This document shows positions 1 to 11,959 of a stretch of DNA of 64,000 nucleotides, piece after piece (the stretch's first letter is position 1; every line of letters starts with the position of its first letter). This DNA is from Synaphobranchus kaupii (taxonomy: Eukaryota; Chordata; Actinopteri; Anguilliformes; Synaphobranchidae), in contig CM056379.1 of the NCBI GenBank assembly GCA_029718625.1, positions 66,892,670 to 66,956,669 on the forward strand, written 5' to 3'. Both the position numbers and the translations under genes were made by a program. Under the pieces are notes generated by a model that was given only the letters and a program-made list of their open reading frames with translations, did no database searches and had not been told where the DNA came from.

Positions 1-736
1 GTTTTACGTCTACCCCTGCACATGTATTAACCAGTCTACTGCAAAATATTTGTTCATCGTATTTTTAAATAGTATTTTATAAATACACGCACGATTCTGC
101 ATTTATCTAAAGTAGGTAGGCAACTAAACAGTCAATCAAGACATAGCTAGATAGGTTAGGGAGCTATGCTACGAATATAGACATGTTTAAACCATACTCC
201 GCAAGGGTGGGCAGAAATGGCAATATTTACAGTGTTAGTGTTGACTGCTACTGATTTTCATGCCATTTTAAATGTCTCAGAATAAGCTACAGAATTAGGC
301 TATTAAAGTTGTCAGAAAAGGGTGTGACAACGTTGCGGCCATTTTCAAGCTACTCCAGAGTACGTTGTCAGAACGTCGCCGATTGTCAAGACGGTCAGAT
401 AACGTCACCACTTTATGGGAAATTACATTTCCATGTTGTGGGAACCAAAGCAATAGGTTGTCACAACGTTGTGTTTTCTGGGGAGGTGTAGAGGAGAGTT
501 GAGGGAGAAACTTAATGTTATTTTGCTGTTGTTTACTCTACTTTTGTTATTTATCCTTTATATGTGTTGCTATTTACGTCATGTATCCTGTTCTTTGATA
601 TATTATGTGAAGTGATCATTTGTAGGCTGCAATAAAATTCTCATTAATGTGAAAATGTCTACTTTGTGTCAATTGGAAATAGAAAATGGTATAACCTGTA
701 AACATTATCATGAAGCATCATATAACATATACAACT

Positions 737-771
<35 letters not shown>

Positions 772-1445
772 CAGTTGTGTTCAAATAAAGCAGTGTGTTA
801 AAAAAAAAGTGAGTAAAGTGCAAATATTTTTTAAAAGTTACTTATTTTTTTAAATATTTGTTAAAGTTACTTAGCTAATCTAACGTTTGCCAGGTAAAAT
901 GGTCAATGTGGCTACCTGGCTGATACAAAAATTGGCGCGCTGAATCACACAAAATGTTTTTCTATAAAGTTAACGCTAGCTATTATTAAACCAAAAGCAG
1001 TTGGAGGTAAAATCCAGTGAATTTGACAATTAAGTAACTGTGGCTGACTAGTAGCCTAACAAAACTGAATTACTTACCTTGATCCCTCAGCTTCATCAGC
1101 TCTCAGCGCAGCCGACACAAAAATTAGCATGCTGTGTGACACAAAATGTTTTTCTAACGTTAGCTAGCTACTATTACTAAAAATGAATAGCCTATTATTA
1201 AAGCCAAAAATCCATTGAATTTCACAATTAGGCTAACTGTGGCTAATTACTAGCTAGCTATCATTGATCAGCGAAGTCTTGATCCCTCTGGCTTATCTGA
1301 GCCTCTCAGACTGGCCTGCACAGCCTGCTCCCTCTGCTCGGTCGGCTCCTCCTTATTTCCGGTTCCAGAGGCATTCTCTCTATGGCTCTGCTAATTGGAT
1401 ACAACCACAGTTCTATATAGTTCTGTGGCTACAACCTTCGAGGAT
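1..1445. other. intronic or intergenic sequence without a gene
   Basis: AT-rich sequence upstream of the first recognised exon. No open frame here shows a domain or splice context that I recognise. A short CA/TA tract is listed separately. It is probably part of the preceding intron of the PHACTR2-like gene; that is inferred from the phase of the exon at 5388, which needs an earlier coding exon. Confidence 0.6.
735..771. repeat. (CA)n(TA)n microsatellite
   Basis: A run of CA dinucleotides passes directly into a run of about eleven TA dinucleotides. It is a simple-sequence repeat and likely to vary in length between individuals. Confidence 0.9.
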
Positions 1446-2624
1446 GGGTGCATCCCAATATTCTTCACTCCCCACCTCCTGTCCTCCACTCCCCCACTAC
1501 CACTCCTCTACTACCCGTATGTGGAGGAAGGGAGGGGAGGAGGGGAGTGGAAGAAAGGAGCCGTGAAGAAAATTGGGACAGCGAAACTGCTTCACCATCA
1601 TCAAAATCTCCGTCGACTATTGATGAAGTTGCCCTATCATAACTTTGACTGACGCTGAACCCACAAATATTCCCAAAGCCAATCACAGATCTTCCACATG
1701 GTCAGCCCATTTAAAGCTACAAAATGTATTTTAAGTTACAACCTATAGTTGCATCAGTGTAAACAAGCCTGTATTGCGGTTCGTGTCGAGACAATAATTA
1801 ACATGTCATCAGCAACATTAGATCAAAGTAAACATGTTGTAGTATAGGCTACGCAAACATAACAATTTACTGTAATTCCAGAATCCCGATGTCTGAACAT
1901 ACCGAGCACTAATTCACCTATAGTCATAGGCTGCTGTAATTTCTGAGATCAAATTTAAAAACGTCCTTTGGAATGGTTGAATAAATTCATTAATGCATAT
2001 TCACATAGCTACTCAAATGGTAGCTGTCATGCTTAGGCTATATTTATGTAGGCCTACAGTCATGTTACTTACATGTCTGTGTAAGTCGCTCTGGATAAGA
2101 GCATCTGCTAAATGCCTGTAATGTAATGTAATGTTCGTTAATAAGCAATGTTAATGTGCAAGCAAATAAATAAAGATGTTTCCCCGACTTAAATTGCCAA
2201 ATTTTTTATGTAGGATATGAACCACAAAAACGGACTGGCATTTTGTTATCCGTTGTAGGATGCTATGTCCTTTGTGTGCTAATAGCCTACTGAAGCGCAC
2301 ATAATTTAGGCTAAATATCTTGCATTGGGGCATCATTATCTTGGGGAAATTCATATAAGACATCGCTACGCATCATAACTGTTGCCTCTGTGGGCATGAG
2401 CGCGATGATGTCACCCAAAAATGTGAAAACTTCCGCAGTAGCATACATCGATGTATGCTTCGCCGGAGGGGAGGAAAAGCCGAGTTTGAAGCTGCTTCGC
2501 TGGTCTTCTACACTATTGGGACAGTGGAGGGAGGGAGGAACGAAAGATCGGTTTCCGGGGCAGGGAGTAGAGGAGTGGTAGTGGAGGAGGAAAGGTCGCA
2601 TTTTTCGACTATTGGGATGCAACC
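1446..2624. mobile_element. possible DNA transposon with inverted ends
   Basis: The left end reads GGGTGCATCCCAATA. The reverse complement of the right end reads GGTTGCATCCCAATA, so the two ends match over about 14 of 15 bases. Both are followed inward by pyrimidine- or purine-rich CTCC/GGAGG stretches. There is no recognisable transposase inside and I could not find a convincing target duplication. It may be a non-autonomous element or two separate copies of one short repeat. The solo L2/SINE tail at 2078-2136 lies inside it. Confidence 0.3.
2078..2136 (+). repeat. isolated L2/SINE 3' tail (UnaL2 type)
   Basis: The segment runs GTGTAAGTCGCTCTGGATAAGAG and on to TGTAA-type repeats. It carries the same stem with a GGATA loop found at the 3' ends of the SINEs at 30914 and 51119 and the L2 LINE at 58888, although the last stem base is changed (GAGCA instead of GAGCG). 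No tRNA-like head or RT sequence precedes it, so it is a heavily 5'-truncated copy. Confidence 0.75.
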
Positions 2625-3182
2625 AATACAACGGTATCACTTGCGTACATATGTCCTTATTCAAGTAGCTAGCACATTCTTGCCCATTACTAACCTGCTG
2701 GCCGTCTTGGATCTCACGAGCAAAGCCAGGATGTTGCTCGCTCTCTACGTGTCTGTGCGTGAAAAGTCCATAGGTACCATAGTTATTTGGTAGGTACACA
2801 CAAGTGGCCACGGGAGTGCGCAACAAGGGATTTTATTGTTGCTAAATCAACTCTTTCGTTCCGGATACTGAACCGATGCTTGATGGACATAACATGTACA
2901 GTGTAGTTAATAGACACAACTGCAATTTTTAAATGGAAACATTTTAATGTGTGAGAAATGAACGTTTATAGTAAGAGCGTGAGAAATGACCAAATTGCGT
3001 GAGTCTCATGGTCATTGCGTGAGATTGGTACTGATAGGCGGATAGATATCTATGGGTCTAAACACCTATCCAAAACCTGTCATAAAATGGATAAAATATA
3101 TATATTTTTTATTTTATGTAATCTTTTGCCCTGGGATCACGTTTCTCTATTTAAATTTTTTTTTAATGTTCCCATTCATAAC
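2625..3182. other. no recognisable feature
   Basis: Non-coding AT-rich sequence. I see no domain-bearing frame or element ends. Confidence 0.5.
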
Positions 3183-3600
3183 GATGTGGATGGATCACTT
3201 TAAGGGTTTCTTCTCCTGACTTTTTTCCCCATAGAGTTCTATAGGAAAATGAGTCAGGAGAAATAACCCTTGCAGTGATCCATCCACATCTACTCCATAT
3301 CTGGCCACAGAGTGATGGTTTGGGGCTCGTTTGATACCTCAGACCCTGGATGACTTACAGCCATTTAGCCAGTCATGTGTTCCATAATGTACGAGTGTAA
3401 TTTACAGCTGAATCTAGTCTCACCCCCCAATTCCCATAAAGATCCATTCAAATGCAGAGTGGTTATATTATCGCTTGTAACAGTACCTGAAAATAAGATA
3501 TTGAGAGCCTTTTGATGTTGATGGGTCGCAGACTTCAGGAAGTAACAGCATGCAAAGGATATGCGACCAAATATTAAATATGATACTTTAAAAATACGTA
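3183..3600 (+). repeat. hairpin-headed interspersed repeat, copy 1
   Basis: The copy opens with a long imperfect palindrome (3183-3290). The arms begin GATGTGGATGGATCAC and end with the reverse complement, and they enclose a loop around ATAGAGTTCTAT. About 300 bp of non-palindromic body follows. The same hairpin and body occur at 30812-31440 and, reversed, at 56405-56720. No coding frame is conserved between the copies. The class is unknown; a non-autonomous DNA element is plausible. Confidence 0.7.
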
Positions 3601-3604
3601 TGAT

Positions 3605-4540
3605 CCAAGGGTTCACATACTTTTTCCAACAAAGCATTTAATGTTGGATAATTTTGCTCAATAAATAAATAATAAAAGAATAATGTTTTTTGTGTTTTTT
3701 GTTGCGTTGGGTTCACTTTATCAAGTTTTAGGACTTAGATGAAGATGTGATCGCATTTTAGATCGAATTTATGCAGATATACAGAAAATTCTAAAGGGTT
3801 CACATACTTTTTCTTGCAACTGTATATCCACAGTAAAATTAGTCCTATCTCGACAACCTGAAAGGCTGCTCAGCAAGGAAGAAGCCACTACTCCAAAACC
3901 ACCAAAAAAGCCAGACTACAGTTTGCAACTGCACATGGGGACAAAGATCTTACTTTTTGGAGAAATGTCCTCTGGTCTGATGAAAAGAAATTTAACTGTT
4001 TGGCCATAATGGCCATCATTATGTTTGGAGGAAAAAGCGTGAGGCTTGCAAGCCAAAGAACACCATCCCAACCGTGAAGCACGGAGGTGGCAGCATCATG
4101 GCAGCATCATGCCATCACAAAGTCCTGACCTCAATCCAATCTAAAATTTGTGGGCAGAACTGTAAAAGCGTGTGCGAGCAAGGAGGCCTACAAACCTGAC
4201 TCAGTTACACTGGTTCTGTCAGGAGGAATGGGCCAAAATTCCAGCAACTTATTGTGAGAAGCTTGTGGAAGGCTACCCGAAGTTAAACAATTTGAAGGCA
4301 ATGCTACCAAATACTAACAGAATGTAAACTTCTGACCTACTGGGAATGTGATGACAGAAATAAAAGCTGAAATAAATCATCCTCTCTACTATTATTCTGA
4401 CATTTCACATTCTTAAAATAAAGTTGTGATCCTAACTGACAAGGAATGTTTACTAGGATTAAATGTCAGGAATTGTGAAAAACTGAGTTTAAATGGATGT
4501 ACAACAGACAGTGCATTTTTTCTTTAACTTTAACTTGATC
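3605..4540 (+). pseudogene. Tc1/mariner transposase remnant
   Basis: Decayed plus-strand copy of a fish Tc1 transposase, the enzyme that cuts and pastes the element at TA sites. At 3940-4080 the three frames together spell the familiar catalytic-region blocks (WSDE-like block followed by WRKKGEA-like residues and a KHGGGSIM-like block). At 4115-4200 the terminal PDLNPIE-like block and ARRPTNL-like residues appear. The stretch between GGGSIM and PDLNP is missing, and stops and frameshifts are frequent. Upstream, the motif GGGTTCACATACTTTTTC occurs twice (3609 and 3797) and looks like inverted-repeat terminal sequence. It is non-functional. Confidence 0.75.
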
Positions 4541-5387
4541 CTCCTAGTCAACACTGGTGCATAATAGCAAGGCCCCATTGTTGTTTTTGTAAGACGTGTG
4601 ATATTAGAATTTAAAAAAAAATCCTTTAATAAAAATAAATTTAATAAAAGTTTCAAGACCTTTTTTCTAAATGGAGAACAGCAGTGTCATTTTTTCTTTC
4701 ACTGCATGGTATTATATTCTGAAATAAAATAAAATAAAAATACAGTTGGTTGGACTTGCATTGTTCCGAACTTCAGCCATCAGGAAAAGCCACACCTCCA
4801 TTTCCTCTTCCTGTTTCTGTCCCTGCAGGATGGCGGTAGGGAGAAGTGGGATGTAGGAAGAGAAGGGGGGAGGGGGCGGAGGGGAGAGGGATACTAGCTG
4901 TGCTCTACAGACTGCAAACTTACACAGTCCAAACTTACACAAGTACCAAAATAACTTATTTTAGCAGCTGGCTTTATCTGTTTTGTGTGATACTCTGCGG
5001 TTATTTAGGTGAAAGTTTGAATGTAGGGAAAGGTAAAGAAACCACCCAGCTCCTGTCATGAACTGAACGTTTAATTACAACATCTGCAACTGCTTTGTTT
5101 TTACAGGACTGCCCTTCCACAACTACATACAAACGTAGATCACCTCTAGAAGTAACGCTTTTTAAGGACTGTTGCATTGTACACCCATCTAAAAAAAATT
5201 TCTACAGCTTTCATATAAAGCTCATTGATCTTCCAGAAAATGTTAAATCGATTTCAGCTCCAATGCAATATTAAATTGTTATAGTGTTACACTAAATGCT
5301 GGTTTGCCCAAGATGCCCGTAAAGCCTACCATCCTATCTCCAATTCCTCCAGTCATTGATCATCGCCCTTTTCTTTCTGAATTGCAG
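4541..5387. other. intron sequence upstream of the PHACTR2-like exon
   Basis: No repeat family or gene is recognised here. A G/A-rich patch lies at 4846-4890. The last 25 bases form a pyrimidine-rich splice acceptor ending TTCTTTCTGAATTGCAG at 5387. Confidence 0.55.
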
Positions 5388-5555
5388 TTGATGGACTGGA
5401 AAAGGCCTCTTTGGCAAATTCGGACGTGGAACTTACTGATGCCCAAACGCCGTCACTCAAACAAAGGGGCAAGCTCTCCTCATTTGGCAAGATCTTCAAA
5501 CCCTGGAAATGGCGGAAGAAGAAAACCAGTGACAAGTTCCAGGATCTCTCCAAAG
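5388..5555 (+). CDS. phactr2: PHACTR2-like internal exon (basic region)
   Basis: Internal coding exon of a phosphatase-and-actin-regulator gene. These proteins bind protein phosphatase 1 and G-actin and act at the cytoskeleton and in the nucleus. A strong acceptor (ends GAATTGCAG) precedes it and a donor (AAAG|GTAGTC) follows. The exon is 168 bp: two bases finish a split codon, then 55 uninterrupted codons, then one base. The translation starts DGLEKASLANSD and includes KIFKPWKWRKKKTSDKF, the basic segment that sits just before the first RPEL motif in PHACTR proteins. The ANSD and DGLEKAS residues fit PHACTR2 better than PHACTR1, 3 or 4 as I know them. The reading frame joins in phase with the exon at 51628. 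The paralogue assignment is from recognition, not a search. Confidence 0.87.
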
Positions 5556-5946
5556 GTAGTCACAAGCACGAGGCTCCTCTGCTGTAGTCGGTGGCAATTG
5601 ACCAGAATATAAACATTTTTCAATGAACAAGCCTAGGCTGCAGACAGTCTTTCTTGTAACATTTTACAAAGCTGTCTTTGATCCCCGTAATTCCCTGTAG
5701 CTGGAGGACTCATTGGACCAAAATTATTAAACTTACAGTTTAGAGATAGCAGGTTCAAGTCTGCATTATGTCATCAGCCAACTATGAGTCTACAGCAGTG
5801 AGAAGCTATTGGCCTAGTACCATCAGAGGTAGGGTGGGTTTGACTTAACCAGGGTCCCTTGACTACCACTGCATTAGTTTCTCCCAATGATATTCCAGGC
5901 TACCACTGGCTACTGGTGGTTGTTGGCGAGAGATGTGCCTCTCCTG
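5556..5946. other. start of the 46-kb intron
   Basis: Begins with the GTAGTC donor. No element is recognised before the LTR-like repeat at 5947. Confidence 0.6.
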
Positions 5947-6690
5947 TGTCAGGGAAGTGAGGATTAAGGAAAAATGCATTTATATTCTGAATCCAGCAGT
6001 TTCAGCACTCAATGCCCTCGTTAAAATGCCCAGCACTCTGAATACTGAACACAAGTTGTATCGCATGCTGAAACCCTTACTCAACCATACATTTGATTTA
6101 ATGGATTTAATTTAATAATTATTATTAAAAGTGACAATCATCAATTAAATCGCCAAATTCATTGAAAGGTAAGTCGAACAGTAACCTGGTGGATCAAACA
6201 ACAAGTCAAAACAAAGTCTAAATCAGGTCTTAAGATTAAGTAGTTTTATTACAGGAAAACAGTCAATTGGAATAATTAATTGGAATCATACATTCATTGA
6301 TGAACGTAGGTTCACTGCTTATAATTTACAAAAAGAAAGAAGACATTAAAACATTGAATTGAAATTACCAGAAAAGAGAGAGAGACTGATAAGCCAGAAA
6401 TTGCCAGTATTACCCTCCTCCAGCGCAAAAGGAAAAACTTGTCTCTGACTCCACTGCGCAGCGTGACACTCACAGAACTTTCACGGCTCCAAAAACTGCA
6501 CAGCCCCAACGGAACTAAGCGCCACTATGACTAACTCCAACTGCTCAAACTAAAAAAACTCAAAAACCTTTCCTTTAGCCTCCCCCCTAAGTACCTTACC
6601 CAGCAGGGAGGGTATAAGATGTGGAAAAAAAAGGGGGGGGGGGGCATCCTTTATGGCAAAACTGGCTCATCTGAAAGTGGAAACTTTAAT
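5947..6690 (-). repeat. LTR-like repeat, diverged single copy
   Basis: Matches the LTR at 61947-62690 over most of its length with clear divergence. The shared landmarks are TGTC-GGG-AAGTGAGGA at the left end, the AGTAACCTGGTGGATCAA block near 6181, TTTTATTA (a reverse-strand poly-A signal), and GATAAGCCA with GAAATTGCCA. No coding sequence lies beside it, so it looks like a solo LTR. A poly-A/poly-G run occurs near 6627-6644. The orientation is inferred from the better-preserved relative. Confidence 0.6.
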
Positions 6691-7924
6691 TAAGAAATAA
6701 ACTGTCTCATGTTGAAAAGATCCAGGGTTTTAACATCTTTCTAATGACACTAAACAACCCTGGGTCAGAAGAAACAACTCAAATCAATAACCGAGAACCT
6801 CTACAAAAGAGACATTTCATTTTGCTCCTGCTTTTAACAACAGAAGTTGAATGAGTGTTGTACAATCATTAGATTTGGGCAAAATATTAGCATCCATGTG
6901 ACAATACCAGTGGTGGGGAGGTCGAATGTTCTGCCCGCAATGTAATCACAATGGGCATTCCACACACAAACAAAAAACAAAATTGACGTCTGGGCTCATT
7001 TCAACATGTAATTTAACAAGGAAATCTACTAAACGAGAGTACATGAAGCTATTAATTTGTTTCAGAAGTGTACTTACACTTCAACAATGTAATTTATTTA
7101 CTTTAGAAGCCAGAAATTATTATGCTAATTTGACTCTGTACGAGCATTTGTGCCTATACCCGAAATCAATGAGGTCATTATAAAACATCCAACCACATTT
7201 AAGTCGTTAATACACATTTTATTGCAAGAAAAACTCACTGTGAAATGTTTTAGGTGTTAATGGATCGGTATGTATCAATACTTTAGTCTATTTAGGTGTC
7301 CTGAAAACGTTACATGTGCTGCGCGTCCTGCGTACAGCCTACAGCCACTTCAGAAGCAAAATGGCACCAAAAAATAAGGCGCTCGCCACCTTATTCGAAA
7401 TAACCCCAGAAGGGATTTTTTAATAGTGAAATGAAATGTTATTCAAATTGTGGCCAACCCGTCTTGACATCATGCCGATTGTTCAAATCCGATTGGTCCA
7501 AGTTATACTGGTAAAGAGGCGCTCCAGATGAACAACGAGATTTTTACATGTAGATCTTCATCAATATCTCGTCTACAGTATGGTATAAAGCATTTTAATA
7601 TTGCGAATGGGTGTTTCTTTTAAATTAATGTGAAAAGGGAACATGCATCTTATTGATTCCGAGTCAAATGACTGCTAGAATGGCAGGTGGCATTGCTTGC
7701 GTTTGTGCTTTAAACACTGGTGTAACTTTAATCTGCAAAATGGCATAATTTTTCATGTTAGATGACTACCTAGCTAACATTTTGAATAGTTAGGATCTTA
7801 ACTTTATTTATTTATTTTTACCACAGTTCACCATAGTTAGGTGCAAGCTAAAGCTTAAGCTTGCTAAGCTGGTCTTTGTATCATGAGGGGCCAAAACAAA
7901 GGATTTTGGGTCACTACAGTAATG
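6691..7924. other. no recognisable feature
   Basis: AT-rich intron sequence. Open frames are short and show no domain. Confidence 0.5.
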
Positions 7925-8031
7925 TATAATAATAATGCCTGACATTTATATAGTACCTTTCTCACACTCAAAGCGCTTTACAATGATGAGGAGGAACCTC
8001 GCCTCAACCACCACCAATATAGGCTAGCGGC
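7925..8031 (+). repeat. teleost TTTATATAG-CAAAGCGCTTTACA repeat fragment
   Basis: A short ATAATAAT run is followed by TTATATAGTACC and TCAAAGCGCTTTACAATGA, then ACCTCGCCTCAACC. This is a very common fish interspersed repeat as I recognise it. Its right part is absent where the Tc1 MITE at 8034 begins. Confidence 0.6.
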
Positions 8032-8033
8032 TA

Positions 8034-8385
8034 CAGCCATGGAAAAAATTGAGACCACCCAATATTTTTGAAGAAATATCGGGGTTACTCCCCCAATATT
8101 TATCGCTGAGCCTTCCTGAGCGAAGACATTGTTATTTTAATTATTTATGTATGAGTATAAACTTGTTTAGTTTGCATTATTCAGTGTATAGCAACACTGT
8201 GTATTGTGCTTTGACCAGTTGTCATTGTCTGCAAAGATGTTCAGAATTAACTAATTGTTTGGAATTAAAAACAAATGTGGTCACTAGTTTATGAAAGAAT
8301 ATCAAAGGTTAGATTTTATAAAGACACATACCCATGAACTGTGAAACTGAAAAAGTGATGTGGTCTCTTCATTTTTGCCATGCTG
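8034..8385. mobile_element. Tc1-type MITE with TA duplication
   Basis: A 352-bp element bounded by TA on both sides (8032-8033 and 8386-8387). The left end reads CAGCCATGGAAAAAATTGA. The right end, reverse complemented, reads CAGCATGGCAAAAATGAAG. After these ends both sides continue into GAGACCAC. No transposase frame is present, so it is a deletion derivative moved by a Tc1-like enzyme elsewhere. Confidence 0.8.
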
Positions 8386-8387
8386 TA

Positions 8388-10224
8388 TATGTTCTCGCAC
8401 TCAATAGCCTGTTGAATGTGGCTTTTCTAAATAATTTTATGTGCAGATGGCATTGATGTGTGCTTGGCATTTGTCTGTGACTAATGAGTTGTATTGGACA
8501 GAGGAATATTTTCCCATGGTTGGCCAAACTGTACAAAACAAAGGCACCAGCCACATTAGCTGCTGTATAATTGGTGCTATAAAATATACAACAGCTTCCA
8601 ATCAAAATAACAGATAAAACCAGGCTAAAAGAAAGTTATGAATAGAAAACTATTAAGCTTAGGTTAAGTTTACGGGCCTACAGTATAAGTTAGCTAAGTG
8701 TACTGATAGGCCCTATCAGCATCACCACAAGAATTTACAAAAAAAGCTGAAGTGCAGGGGGGATAAGTTAGTTAAAGTATTTATCTTAGAGAAGCCATTC
8801 AGAGAGAAGTCATTTTAGAGAAGCTTTCTGGCACACAGCTAGAGAGGTTGCCAAATGCCACTTTTTGTAATTGCATTGTGTCTTGGAGGCACAACAGGTG
8901 GCACTGCAGTATGTGCATGATGCTTTTCTGACAGAAAATGACATCACCCTCTATACTGATGCTACTTGTAAGTATAGGTAAATACGACACTGCATGTGTA
9001 TATTTAAAAGATGGCACTAGGCTCCATTTAGGTTTGAGAGGGCAGCCATCCAGCTCAGCCCTTCTAACACAGCCAAATGATTCAGGATATAGTTAGCAGC
9101 GGGAGCGGAGGGTTGAATGCCGAGTTCTGTGAGAAAAACATTCTAGTTTCAGCTAGTGCAGAAAAGTTTAATGAAATACAGAATGCAGAGCCAACCTTTT
9201 GCCAGATATAGTAGAGGGGTTTACTGAGTGTAGTGATATATAGGATGCAAGCTTTCATGTTGTAAATTAGTTATTTTGTGACTTTCATCTTAGTCTGTTA
9301 CACCAAGCCAATAACAGTAGGTAAATGGGAAAATTAGGTGTTTGGCACTGACAGGTAGCAAGCGTGGTACCCAGACAACAAATAGGGAGGGTGGAGATAT
9401 TGTATTTTAATGAGTTAACATCAGCAAGGATAAGGAAATAACATAACGTTATTTTCCTACCAGGTACAATGCTTAATAAAAGACAGTTAGATGGAGAATA
9501 TAGGCCTACAGAATAACTACCATATTCTAACTGAAATACACAGTTAGCTAAAAAATGTATTAAATTCACTGACATTTTACATGTTAACGTTATGTTGGCT
9601 CCACAAATAATTGGTTAACAAGCTACATAAGTACCATTACTAGCAACACATCTCAACATCACAAGCAAACGTCAAAACAGATGATCAATAGGCTACAAGA
9701 AGGTTGTGAATACAATGGAATTCTGAAGCCGCTGAGTTTGAAATTGAGACGTTTGGCACGTATGGCGTTTTGGGAGTACACATTTCATTAAATGTCGCAT
9801 CCCATGACAATATATACGAGTAAATGTGTAGAGTATATTCGTTTTCCTGTAGCAATACCACAAAATATCGGTTCTTCTTGTTGACAAAATAAGGATAACC
9901 GTATCCTAAAAGCAGCGCAGATGATGATGTGTTTCAGTCCAACGAGAGTGAAGTGCAAGGGGCTAATTTTAAAAGTCATCTTAAAGCGAACAAACGTCCT
10001 TTTTCTGACAAGCTAGCAGTTTGTATATTGTTATTTGATCATATTGTAGCATTTAGGACAATATACATGAAAAATAAGCTGGATAAATATGTTTTCTGAA
10101 AAATCCCGACAACGGGGTTGACCTCCCTACCAGTGGTACCACCTCTGGTATTCGATTGAATCTGGAGGTAAAAAGGTAAATTACAAACAGGCAGGCCCCT
10201 CACAACCATTATCTGCATAGACAT
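8388..10224. other. no recognisable feature
   Basis: Intron sequence without identifiable repeat ends or coding domains. Confidence 0.5.
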
Positions 10225-10227
10225 TAA

Positions 10228-11198
10228 GGGCTCTATTTTCAAACCAGCGCAAGGGGACGGTATAGTCAAACGCAAGCTTGTTGACAGCATCAACGTCTTA
10301 AAACTGGCGCTATGGCGTTTCTCAGCAATACCGCTAGGATCAACAAATTCTCAACATAACATCCTTTCGCTTGCGCTGCAGTGGGATGGGTGGCGCTGTC
10401 TGGGGCGTGTTCTAAAATACTTTCGGCTCAGTGACAATTTGAACCAACGAAAACCCATTGCGTTATGATCAGCTGGAACCACCTCTTAGCGGAAACGCAA
10501 TAGACTCTGGCAATTTGGCAACTTCTTAGTCATGTAGTTCTATGTAGTGTCTATAGGTGATGCCAACATTACACTTCCATTTAATGAACAAATAGCCTAT
10601 AATTATTATTAATTAATTAATTTTAATTTAAGCTACTAGAATAAAACAGGACAGCTTACAAGAAACTTGCGATCATGTAGGCCAATAGCCTATAATATAT
10701 AAATTACACATTGACACAGTTGAATCATAAGCCTACCATTTGAATCATAATTATGCCTACATCACCAAATGTGGGCTAATTAATGCATTCGCCACCTCCT
10801 CCCGTGCCTTCCGAACTTCTGGGAGACGAGGTGGTGTGGATTGTGATCCATAAATTACTACAGTCCTAGCCTGTACTTCTGTTGCAAGTATGTCTGATGT
10901 GCGGAAAATCGCTCTTGTCGTTGACGGTCCAGTGCGTTTGGGTTGCTCGTTATGAAATTGCATGGAGCGATTGCATTCCAACTGGATTTTTTTAAAGCAT
11001 GAGAACAACAATTTGATTGGCTACCATAGAGACACACCTTGGACATTTAAACCCAGCCTTTTAGCAATACCGCCATAAGGTGCGCCAAGATTGCCGTCAT
11101 GAAATTACCAAATTTCTTGCCGACACGCACTCAGAGCGATACCACCAAGCGATTACTCTTGCGTTCACCATTGCGTTTGGTTTATTAAAATAGAGCCC
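10228..11198 (-). mobile_element. PIF/Harbinger-like element, copy 1
   Basis: A 971-bp element with inverted ends: GGGCTCTATTTTCAAACC on the left, and GGGCTCTATTTTAATAAACC as the reverse complement of the right. A 3-bp target duplication, TAA, lies at 10225-10227 and 11199-11201. Three-base duplications and GGG ends fit the PIF/Harbinger superfamily. It is nearly identical, in opposite orientation, to the element at 29612-30575. It carries a frameshifted MYB-like ORF and no DDE transposase. Confidence 0.8.
10757..11046 (-). pseudogene. MYB/SANT-like ORF of the Harbinger element, frameshifted
   Basis: Homologue of the intact 62-codon ORF at 29861-30049. It lacks four bases within the codons after RFSA (about 10902), which throws the reading into another frame. 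The second half (ILATEVQARTVVIYG onward) is open in the shifted frame. Harbinger elements normally encode a MYB/SANT-like DNA-binding partner of the transposase. That role is inferred from the F-x(3)-E-x(2)-L-x(2)-EV spacing seen here. Confidence 0.55.
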
Positions 11199-11201
11199 TA
11201 A

Positions 11202-11959
11202 GACTTTAAATTGATTATTTATATTAAATATATTAAATTATTTTGTGCTCTGCAAAAGAAGGACTTATGTTGGGCTGCTGGGTGCCCCAGTAAATGGCAC
11301 AGTCCAGAATTGACTGGCTAGTGGCCCTAATTGGCTCTAATCATCCAGGGTTAGGGAGGGTTCAGTCGACTGGCATCCACATCCTATCACTCACTGACAA
11401 TCCCCGCTGACTAATCGTCTGCTTGCTAAAGCTGTTCATGAGGTGTCTTCCTGTGTTGTCTGGGCTGGGGTGTGGAGAAAAGCAGCTGGGTCTTCAGAAA
11501 GCATATGCTTGTCTATACTCCCCTGCTTCCGCTGCAGAGATTGCTGCCTGAGCGTGACTGTATACGATTGGGCATTGCATATTGGGGAGAAAAAGGGGGA
11601 AGGAAGCATAAAAACGTCTTACAATTTGTTGTTGTGATGCAATTCCCATCAAGTGTTTCATTAATATCTCATAGACATCATAGACTTTGATGACTTTGCA
11701 ATGAACTGTGGTAGCTTCAGGCAAGGAAAACATGGGCATGACGTACATGTGTTCATTGTCTTTCAATCATTTCCAAGTCCTAAACCTCAAAATTATCTCT
11801 GGCCTGCATATCGGCAGTATTCACAGCCATTATCAGGTTATCCCCTCTGTATCCGTGTACTGTCTCTGACTGTATCACATCATAAAACAAGCATGGGGAA
11901 ATGCATAATTCCAGGAACTGGAAAAATTGTAAGCACAACATGTGTTTATATATAGAGCT
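11202..11959. other. no recognisable feature
   Basis: Intron sequence. The overlapping frames at 11443-11766 occur on both strands and show no domain. Confidence 0.5.

Noticed and set aside
1264..2826. Several 60-170 codon frames on both strands
   Set aside because: They overlap each other on opposite strands, are built on purine- or pyrimidine-rich runs and show no domain or splice context.
5304..5612. 102-codon plus-strand frame covering the PHACTR2-like exon
   Set aside because: It is in a different frame from the conserved protein and runs through both splice sites; the exon frame explains the conservation.
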